Below are positions 1 to 6,400 of a stretch of DNA of 7,784 bases, in pieces; the first letter of the stretch is position 1, and each line of letters begins with the position of its first letter. The translations under genes were made by a program, and so were the position numbers. Source of the stretch: Ruminococcus sp. UBA7477 (GTDB taxonomy: Bacteria > Bacillota > Clostridia > Oscillospirales > Ruminococcaceae); NCBI GenBank assembly GCA_002479715.1, contig DLOT01000022.1, forward strand, positions 1,204 to 8,987, in the 5' to 3' direction. The notes under the pieces are model-generated. The model was not told the origin of the DNA. It searched no databases and saw nothing but the letters and a program-made list of their open reading frames with translations.

Positions 1-112
1 AGGGCGGAAAGGGGTTTTCGTTTGTGTTGAGCTTTATTATATTTCTTTCCTTGGGCTGTTCGCCCGGAATATACGGCTCCACACGCCGCACATTCTTCTC
101 CCAGTCACTCAT
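1..112 (-). CDS. hisC: Histidinol-phosphate aminotransferase, N-terminal fragment (runs off the left edge)
   Basis: Only the first 37 codons are in the window. HisC is a PLP-dependent aminotransferase that makes L-histidinol phosphate from imidazole-acetol phosphate using glutamate. The fragment begins MSDWEKNVRRVEPYIPGEQP and then has I-I-K-L-N-T-N-E-N-P-F-P-P. The pairing of Y-x-PGEQP with KLNxNENPxPP is the well-known N-terminal signature of HisC, where the NEN segment belongs to the substrate-binding N-terminal arm. The ATG at 112-110 overlaps the hisD TGA as ATGA, indicating translational coupling. A weak GGGGAG lies 11 bases upstream inside hisD. The PLP lysine and the rest of the enzyme are outside the window. 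Related PLP aminotransferases share parts of this signature, but the position directly after hisD makes HisC the clear choice. Confidence 0.93.
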   Translation of the reverse strand, partial: MSDWEKNVRRVEPYIPGEQPKERNIIKLNTNENPFPP

Positions 113-1413
113 ATCTCTGACGGCTCCCCGGTCGAATTTCTGATCGTGATCGAATTTGCGTGCGCGGTCAAGCCCTCTCGCTGCGCGACTGTAACTATGT
201 CGCCGCTCGCCTCACGGAGAGCGTCCTCGGTGTAATATATAAACGACGAACGCTTTTCAAAGCTGTTGACGCCCAGCGGCGAGAAAAATCTTGCCGTGCC
301 GCTTGTAGGAAGAACGTGGTTAGGGCCTGCAAAGTAATCGCCGAGAGGCTCGGGAGCATAGCTTCCGAGGAACACAGAGCCGGCGTTGTCTATCCTGCCG
401 ACATACTCCATCGGGTTTTCAAACAAAAGCTCCAAGTGCTCGGGTGCAAAGCGGTTTGCCATCTCAATAGCCTGCTGCTTTGTCTTGCAGATTATAACAG
501 CGCCGTAGTTTTCGAGCGACTTTTCGATTATCTCCCTGCGAGAAAGAGCAGCGCACTGCCTTTCTATCTCGCTCATCACGGCGTCTACCTCGCTCTCGTC
601 AGTCGTCACCAGAACAGCCGACGCCAAAACGTCATGCTCCGCCTGCGACATAAGGTCTGCGGCGATGAAGCGTGGGTCGCAGCTTCCGTCCGATAGGACA
701 AGTATCTCGCTCGGGCCTGCTATCATATCTATATCGACAGTTCCGTAAAGAAGCTTTTTGGCAGTTGCAACATAGATATTTCCGGGTCCTACGATCTTAT
801 CGACCTTGGGGACCGTCTGTGTTCCGAAGGCAAGCGCTGCTACTGCCTGCGCTCCGCCGGCTAAGAACACTCTGTCAACGCCGCAAAGCGCAGCTGCAAC
901 GAGGATGTCCTTATTGGGTGTACCGTCCTTGAGCGGCGGCGTTATCATGACTATCTCCTTAACGCCGGCTATCTTTGCCGGAACGGCGTTCATCAGCACC
1001 GAGGACGGATAAGCGGCAGTTCCTCCCGGAACATACAGACCCACTCTCTCCAGACCTCTGACCCGCTGACCCAGAATGACTCCGTTTTCCTTTGTTTCGA
1101 TGAACGAACGTGTTTTCTGCTTCTCGTGGAACTCGCGGATATTCTCGATACAGTTGAGAAGCGCATCGGTAAAGGCGCTGTCAGCCTCGGTCAGCGCATC
1201 GTTGATGACATCTCTCGGCACCTCGTAATAGGGTGGCAGCTTTCCGTCGAATTTCAGCGTATATTCCCTTACGGCGTCATCTCCGCGCTCCCTGACGTTT
1301 TCTATTATCTCCGAAACGGCAGCCGTGACCTTCTTGTCGGTCTCACCGTTTCTCCTGTCAAGCTCGGCAAAAAAGGCGTATTCGTCCTTGCCGTTGGCAT
1401 AGATCTTTTTCAT
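109..1413 (-). CDS. hisD: Histidinol dehydrogenase
   Basis: A 434-residue cytoplasmic zinc enzyme that oxidises L-histidinol to L-histidine in two NAD-dependent steps, the last two of the pathway. Length matches the family (about 430). Numbered from the ATG at 1413, the zinc ligands expected from E. coli HisD are present: Q257 and H260 in SQAEHD, D359 in GDYFAGPNH, and H418 in LTAHANS. The catalytic E325-H326 pair is in FAPEHLE. The signatures GLYVPGGTAAYPS, VGPGNIYV and DMIAGPSEILVLSD are intact. The frame stays open upstream to a TTG at 1452, but the ATG at 1413 is preferred: it has GAAAGGA 8 bases upstream and gives the normal N terminus. It follows hisG by 41 bases and overlaps hisC by 4 bases (ATGA). 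Nothing suggests loss of function. Confidence 0.97.
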   Translation of the reverse strand: MKKIYANGKDEYAFFAELDRRNGETDKKVTAAVSEIIENVRERGDDAVREYTLKFDGKLPPYYEVPRDVINDALTEADSAFTDALLNCIENIREFHEKQKTRSFIETKENGVILGQRVRGLERVGLYVPGGTAAYPSSVLMNAVPAKIAGVKEIVMITPPLKDGTPNKDILVAAALCGVDRVFLAGGAQAVAALAFGTQTVPKVDKIVGPGNIYVATAKKLLYGTVDIDMIAGPSEILVLSDGSCDPRFIAADLMSQAEHDVLASAVLVTTDESEVDAVMSEIERQCAALSRREIIEKSLENYGAVIICKTKQQAIEMANRFAPEHLELLFENPMEYVGRIDNAGSVFLGSYAPEPLGDYFAGPNHVLPTSGTARFFSPLGVNSFEKRSSFIYYTEDALREASGDIVTVAQREGLTAHANSITIRNSTGEPSEI

Positions 1414-1421
1414 ACTCTCTG

Positions 1422-1428
1422 TCCTTTC
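1422..1428 (-). promoter_or_regulatory. Ribosome binding site of hisD
   Basis: GAAAGGA on the minus strand, 8 bases before the ATG at 1413. It decides the hisD start, because the upstream in-frame TTG at 1452 lies only two bases past the hisG stop codon and would add 13 residues not typical of the family. Confidence 0.75.
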
Positions 1429-1454
1429 ACTGATTTTTATATATGCGGTCAAGC

Positions 1455-2087
1455 TCAGATGTTTGCCTTTATCAGCTTCACAAGCTCCTCGATCTCGCTC
1501 TGCCGAAGCTTCATGCTGACTGTATTTACGATAAATCTTGCCGACACCGGTGCGATATCGCGAACGACCTCAAGGCCGTTTTCCCGAAGCGTCGTTCCGG
1601 TTTCAACGATATCTACTATGCCGTCCGAAAGCTCCAGAAGCGGCGCCAGCTCGACCGAGCCTTCTATCTTGACTATCTCAACATCCATTCCGATGCTCTC
1701 GAAATAGCTTCTCGACACGCCGGGATACTTTGAGGCTATCGTGCGGACATCGTAGCCGCTGAAGAAATCAAAGCCCTTCTTGACAGCCAGAGCAAAGCGG
1801 CATCTGCCGAAGCCGAGATCGACCAGCTCGAAATACTTTCCCTGCATCTCCATGACTGTATCCTTGCCGACGACTCCGCAGTCGCAGACTCCATGCTCTA
1901 CATATGTGATGACATCGTTCGCCTTAGCCAGAACGACCTCAAGATTGCCGTCGGGAACGGGCAGTATGAGCTTTCTTCCCTTTTCGCGCACAGCCGTGCA
2001 GTCATAGCCTATTTTTTCAAAAAGCTCTATCGTATCCTTTTCGAGCCTGCCCTTTGTGAGGGCGATACGCAGCGGTCTATTCAACAT
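1455..2087 (-). CDS. hisG: ATP phosphoribosyltransferase, short catalytic form
   Basis: A 210-residue enzyme that condenses ATP with PRPP to phosphoribosyl-ATP, the committed step of histidine synthesis. The N terminus has LRIALTKGRLEKDT, typical of HisG. The middle has VEHGVCDCGVVGKD and LGFGRCRFALAV. The PRPP-binding loop is at residues 155-167 (D-G-I-V-D-I-V-E-T-G-T-T-L). The protein stops at about 210 residues, so the C-terminal ACT-like histidine-binding domain of the long form (about 300 residues) is absent. Known short HisG proteins need HisZ as partner, and hisZ lies immediately upstream. The ATG at 2087 is inside the end of hisZ (11-base overlap) and has GGAGG 9 bases upstream, so translation is probably coupled. 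Confidence 0.97.
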   Translation of the reverse strand: MLNRPLRIALTKGRLEKDTIELFEKIGYDCTAVREKGRKLILPVPDGNLEVVLAKANDVITYVEHGVCDCGVVGKDTVMEMQGKYFELVDLGFGRCRFALAVKKGFDFFSGYDVRTIASKYPGVSRSYFESIGMDVEIVKIEGSVELAPLLELSDGIVDIVETGTTLRENGLEVVRDIAPVSARFIVNTVSMKLRQSEIEELVKLIKANI

Positions 2088-3294
2088 AAACGCCCCCCTC
2101 CAGTCTCAGCTTCTTCACCGTTTCGCCGACTATGTAAAATTCCTTGATACCGCGCTCCGCGGCGGATCTTTCAGCCTCGCCGAGATTTTCAAAAACCGAG
2201 TTCTCGACAGTCATATTTTTTTCGGCAAGTGTCAGGCAAAGGCTTATCGCCTCGATGCAGCAGCCCTTTTCGCCGAAAACGACCGCGTCGGGTGCCTTGA
2301 CCTTTGGAGAAAGCCCCAGCTTTCTAAGCAGCGAAGCGACCGCGTTTACGTTTATCGCAAAGCCGGTTGCCGGAACGCTGTAGCCAAATTCGCCGATCAG
2401 CCTGTTATAGCGTCCTCCCTGCAAGACCGCCTCGCCGACTCCGCTCAGATAGCCCTTAAAAACAAGACCCGTGTAGTAGTCGGTGCGGTTGACTATTCCC
2501 AGATCGACCGACAGCCTGTCGCCCAGACCGAGCTTCTGCATACTGGTATAGAAGCTTCTGAGCCTGCTCAGCACCTCGGCTGTTTCGTTGTTGCCGGCGA
2601 GCTTCGATGCCTTTTCAAAGACATCCTCTCCCCCGAACAATGCGGGAAGCTTTTTGAGTGCGGCTGTTATATCATTATCGCCCAGCCCGTCGAGCAGATC
2701 GTTGAGCGCGGGATAGTTTTTCGCCTCGATCAGAAATCTGATATCCTCCGCGACGCTTTCGGAAACGCCCAGCATTTTAATGAGCGCCTGAAAGTATCCG
2801 ACATCTCCGATCTCCAGTCTGAAATCTGTCCCCTCATAAGCCCTGAGCGCCCCAACGGCAACGGTCAGGCACTCAAAATCGGCGCGCTTATACTCCGAGC
2901 CGATAAGCTCGATCCCCGCCTGAACGGTCTCATCGGTACGCCCTTTGAGAAGCTTGTTGTTTTCGTAAACGGTCTGTGTATAGAACAGGCGGAGCGGAAG
3001 CTTAGCGTCGCGCAGTCTTGTGGCGACAAGCCTCGCTATAGGTATCGTGCAGTCGGGGCGCAGAGTCAGCAGACGGCCCTTTGTGTCGGTCAGCTTATAA
3101 AGCGACTCCTGTGAATAGCGGCGTGAGCCGTCGCCGAAAACATCAAAAAACTCCATACAGGGCGTGACTACCTCGCTGTAGCCCATGCCGCCGAAAAGTT
3201 TTCTGTATCGGTTTTCAACATCGCGCATAGCAAGGCATTCGTCGAAAAGCAGATCCCTTGTTCCTTCGGGAGTTATAAGCTCATAGGTTCTCAT
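2077..3294 (-). CDS. hisZ: ATP phosphoribosyltransferase regulatory subunit, histidyl-tRNA synthetase-like
   Basis: A 405-residue paralogue of the HisRS catalytic domain that does not charge tRNA. It assembles with short HisG, is needed for its activity and mediates histidine feedback inhibition. Numbered from the ATG at 3294, class II motif 1 lies around VVTPCMEFFDVF (residues 42-53). Motif 2 is LTLRPDCTIPIARLVATRL (76-94). The HisRS-type histidine-binding region appears as NRTDYYTGLVFKGY (269-282), and motif 3 as GGRYNRL...PATGFAINV (293-316). In place of a full HisRS anticodon-binding domain there is only a reduced tail of roughly 75 residues. A TTG at 3297 lies one codon upstream; the ATG is preferred, with GAAAGGA 9 bases before it. 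As first gene of the operon, followed by hisG with overlap, the context separates it from a true HisS. Confidence 0.95.
   Translation of the reverse strand: MRTYELITPEGTRDLLFDECLAMRDVENRYRKLFGGMGYSEVVTPCMEFFDVFGDGSRRYSQESLYKLTDTKGRLLTLRPDCTIPIARLVATRLRDAKLPLRLFYTQTVYENNKLLKGRTDETVQAGIELIGSEYKRADFECLTVAVGALRAYEGTDFRLEIGDVGYFQALIKMLGVSESVAEDIRFLIEAKNYPALNDLLDGLGDNDITAALKKLPALFGGEDVFEKASKLAGNNETAEVLSRLRSFYTSMQKLGLGDRLSVDLGIVNRTDYYTGLVFKGYLSGVGEAVLQGGRYNRLIGEFGYSVPATGFAINVNAVASLLRKLGLSPKVKAPDAVVFGEKGCCIEAISLCLTLAEKNMTVENSVFENLGEAERSAAERGIKEFYIVGETVKKLRLEGGVYVE
2097..2101 (-). promoter_or_regulatory. Ribosome binding site of hisG, inside the end of hisZ
   Basis: GGAGG, part of a longer GGAGGGGGG purine run within the last codons of hisZ, 9 bases before the hisG ATG. 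The strong site suits tight production of HisG alongside HisZ, its obligate partner in the short-form enzyme. Confidence 0.75.
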
Positions 3295-3303
3295 CAATGT
3301 GTT

Positions 3304-3310
3304 TCCTTTC
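3304..3310 (-). promoter_or_regulatory. Ribosome binding site of hisZ
   Basis: GAAAGGA on the minus strand, 9 bases before the ATG at 3294 and 6 before the in-frame TTG at 3297. It is the same core as the hisD site. Spacing alone does not exclude the TTG; the ATG is chosen because it is the commoner codon. Confidence 0.7.
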
Positions 3311-3330
3311 GGTTTATCGTCGATTTATTG

Positions 3331-3359
3331 TAGTAAAGTATTACTATGATAGTATAGTA
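3331..3359. promoter_or_regulatory. Cluster of overlapping inverted repeats, candidate his operator
   Basis: On the plus strand two palindromes share an arm. TAGTAA-agta-TTACTA (3331-3346) has 6-base arms with a 4-base gap. TACTAT-g-ATAGTA (3342-3354) has 6-base arms around one base. A further TAGTA at 3355-3359 lies inside the -10 box. In all, four TAGTA/TACTA half-sites fall within 29 bases. The cluster covers the -10 box, the predicted start near 3347 and the first 17 or so transcribed bases, a classical position for repressor binding. The repeats are seen directly; the operator role is inference. A TrpR-like HisR/YerC-type regulator is one possibility from knowledge of Gram-positive his control, but I cannot match the motif to it with certainty. 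Confidence 0.5.
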
Positions 3360-3382
3360 GCACACGCAAGCACATCTGTCAA
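3354..3382 (-). promoter_or_regulatory. Sigma-A type promoter of the his operon, extended -10
   Basis: On the minus strand a perfect -35 TTGACA (3382-3377) is separated by exactly 17 bases from TACTAT (3359-3354), which differs from TATAAT at two positions. The three bases before the -10 are TGC, which supplies the TG of an extended -10. The expected start is near 3347, giving a leader of about 53 nt to the hisZ ATG. It lies between the end of polC and hisZ, in the right direction. Its strength suggests a promoter that must be held down, in keeping with the palindromes laid over it. Confidence 0.85.
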
Positions 3383-3389
3383 GTGTCGA

Positions 3390-3429
3390 AATAACCAATA
3401 ATCAGCCGAAAGCAAGCTTTGTTTTCGGC
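3390..3429 (-). terminator. Probable intrinsic terminator of polC
   Basis: The arms GCCGAAAGCAA (3405-3415) and TTGTTTTCGGC (3419-3429), written on the plus strand, pair over 11 positions with one G-T wobble and a 3-base loop. Read on the minus strand the hairpin begins 29 bases after the polC stop codon. It is followed by a T-rich but interrupted tail (TGATTATTGGTTATTT) instead of a clean T run, so termination may be incomplete. The -35 box of the his promoter begins 22 bases past the hairpin. Confidence 0.6.
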
Positions 3430-3458
3430 GATGTTTCTCAGCACTCATGCCGGGAAGC

Positions 3459-6400
3459 TCAGAAGTCAAACAAAGATATCTGGCTCGACTGCGGTATAGT
3501 ACCGAACGCGCCGACCTTTTTCAGCGCCTCGACGACAGACTTCGAGGTCTTGCTCTTTTGCTGGAAGTCGTCGATCGAGATAAAGTCGGTTATCTGGCTT
3601 GCCGACTCAAAGACCGCGTCGGCTGATGACCTGCCTATTCCGGGCATGGCGCAGAAAGGTATCCTTATCCTGCCGTCCTCAATACGGTAGATAAACGAAT
3701 GCGACTTTCTGATATCTATCGGCAGAAAGTCCAGTCCGCGGCACATCATCTCGTTAGCAAGCAGCAGCATATCGAGGGTCTCCTCCTCGGTCGCTGAAAG
3801 CTTGGGCGCCGCCTTGAGTTCGGTTATCTTATCTCTCACGGCGCGGCTTCCCGCCATCACCGTTTCGGCGTCGAAGCCCTCGCCCTTGACTGTGAACATA
3901 GCGGCATAGAATGCCAGCGGTTCGTGTACCTTGAACCAGCACAGCCGTATGGAAGCGATGTTATATGCGGCGGCGTGAGCCTTGGGGAACATGTATTTGA
4001 TCTTCAGACAGCTGTCTATATACCATTCGGGAACGTCATGGTCGCGCATATCCTGCTTCATTTCCTCGGTAAGCAGCTTGGGCGCCTTGCCCTTTCGGGT
4101 GATCTCCATGATCTTGAAGGCCCGCTTAGGCTCAAGGCCCTTATACAAAAGATAGGTCATGATGCTGTCTCGTGTTCCGATGACCGTTGAGATATCGCAG
4201 GTTCCTGATGCTATAAGATCCTGAGCGTTGCCTGTCCAAACGTTTGTTCCGTGAGAAAGGCCGGATATCTGCAAAAGATCGGAGAAGTTTTTGGGTCTTG
4301 CTTCAAGAAGCATTTTTATAACGAAGTTAGTTCCCAGCTCGGGGATCATCAGCGTTCCTGTCGGGCAGAATATCTCCTCCTCGGTGACGCCGAGCGGCTC
4401 GGGTGATGTGAACAGCTTATAGACCTCGGGGTCTGACATCGGGACTTTAAGGATATCCAGCCCGGTGAACATCTCCAGATATTTATATATGGTCGGGTTA
4501 TCGTGACCCAGCTCGTCAAGCTTCAGAATGGTATCGTGGAGAGAGTTGAAATCAAAGTGTGTCGTGACCATATCCGAATCAGCCTTTTCGGCTGGGTGCT
4601 GAACTGGTGTGAAGTCATAGACCTCATAGTTTGCCGGGATAACGACCATTCCGCCGGGGTGCTGCGAGGTAGTCCGCTTGATGCCCGTGCAGCCGACTAC
4701 CAGTCTTTCCATCTCGGCGTCGGTAACGGGGAGCTGCCTGTCATGTATCGTTTCCCCGTTTTCGTCCTTGGGAAGATACTTATCCTCCAGATACTTCTTT
4801 ACAAAGCCGAACGCGGTCTTTCCCTGCACCGAGCCTATCGTTCCTGCCTTGAAAACGTGATCCTCGCCGAAAAGCTGCTCGGTGTATTTATGAGCCTTTG
4901 CCTGATAATCTCCCGAAAAGTTAAGGTCTATATCGGGCGACTTGTCACCCTCGAAGCCGAGAAATGTCTCAAACGGTATGTCGTGTCCGTCTCGGTACAT
5001 TTCTTCGCCGCAGACGGGGCATTTCTTGGGCGGCAGATCAAATCCCGAGCCGACGCTGCCGTCCTCGATAAACTCGCTGTGCCTGCACTTATGACAAAGA
5101 TAGTGCGGCACAAGCGGATTGACCTCCGATATTCCCGACATGGATGCAACAAACGACGAGCCTACCGAGCCTCGCGAGCCGACCTGATAGCCGTTCTCGT
5201 TTGAATTTGCTACCAGCTTCTGCGCTATCATATACAAAACCGCGAAGCCGTGCTTTATTATCGAATCCAGCTCTCTTTTGAGCCTTTTGAAAACAAGCGG
5301 CGGGATATGCCCCTCGAATGCCGCAGAGATATCCGCATCGTCTCCCTCCGGGAGAGCTATCGACCCGGGGTCGCAGTCTCCGTACACGCCGCAGCAGCGC
5401 TTCCAGCATATGACCTGAAGCTCCCTTACCGCGCCGTCGATAAACGGAGTGAAGGTCCCGTTCGGGAAAGGTCTGAGGTCAGCGTCGCACATATCCGCTA
5501 TCTTATTCGTGTTCGTAACGACGACTTCAAACGCCTTTTCCTTTCCGAGATATTCAAACTCCTCCAGCATTTCGTCGGTCGTTTTGAGATAGAGCGGCGG
5601 CTGGTATTCACAGTCGCGGGGGAACATTTCGCTTTGTATCACCGTTCTGAAAACGGCGTCGCTTTTGTCAAGAAAATGCACATCTCCCGTTGCACAGACG
5701 GGAATGCCCAGCTCCTCGCCCAATCGCACGATCGTTCTGTTATAGTCGCGCAGCTGCTCCTCACTGTTGACCTTTCCCTCGCGGAGCATGAAGGAGTTGT
5801 TGCCTATCGGCTGTATCTCAAGAAAGTCGTAGAACGAGGCTATACGGCAAAGCTGCTTCCACGGTCTGTTTGAGATGACCGCTCTGAAAAGCTCCCCTGC
5901 CTCGCAGGCGCTTCCGACTATCAGCCCCTCGCGGTGCCTGATAAGCTCCGAGCGGGGTATGCGCGGCGTTTTCTTGAAGTAGTCAAGGTTTGAATAGGAA
6001 ACAAGCCTATAAAGATTTTTCAGTCCGACATTATCCTTGGCGATCAGTATCTGATGAAAGCTTCCCTTTGCGGATATCTCGTTCGGGCTTTGATAGCGGC
6101 ATTTTTCCGTCAGATCGGTAAGCGTTTCGTTTTTGCCGCACAGCCTTCCTGCCAGCGAAAGAAATATCTCGCCGCATATTCTCGCATCGTCGCAGGCGCG
6201 GTGATGCTCAAACTTTCCAAGTCCCAGCTTGTCCGCGACCGTATCAAGCTTATGGTTTTTGCTGTCGGGGAGAAGCATCCTTGCCATTGCAAGTGTGTCT
6301 ATATAGGAAAAATCATATTCTTTTCCGCTCGAAGCAAGGAACTGATATAAAAACGACGTATCGAACTCGGCGTTATGGGCGATCAGAACTGGGCTTTGAC

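Noticed and set aside
1414..1452. A longer HisD starting at TTG 1452
   Set aside because: It would start two bases past the hisG stop and add 13 atypical residues; the ATG at 1413 has a good ribosome binding site and gives the usual HisD length.
2056..3114. A 352-codon open frame on the plus strand opposite hisZ
   Set aside because: It lies wholly antisense to hisZ, which has clear family motifs. Its translation shows no recognisable domain, and long antisense frames are common opposite genes of this composition.
2077..3294. hisZ as a second histidyl-tRNA synthetase (hisS)
   Set aside because: It lacks a full anticodon-binding domain, has HisZ-like changes in motif 2 and the histidine-binding region, and is followed at once by a short-form hisG that needs HisZ.
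3316..3324. Small palindrome ATCG-t-CGAT in the hisZ leader
   Set aside because: Only 4-base arms around one base, too short to form a hairpin or to call an operator on its own.
5250..5873. A 207-codon plus-strand open frame opposite polC, with several others (4503-5204, 1126-1707, 160-696)
   Set aside because: All are antisense to well-supported genes, show no known motif, and have no convincing promoter or terminator that I could see.
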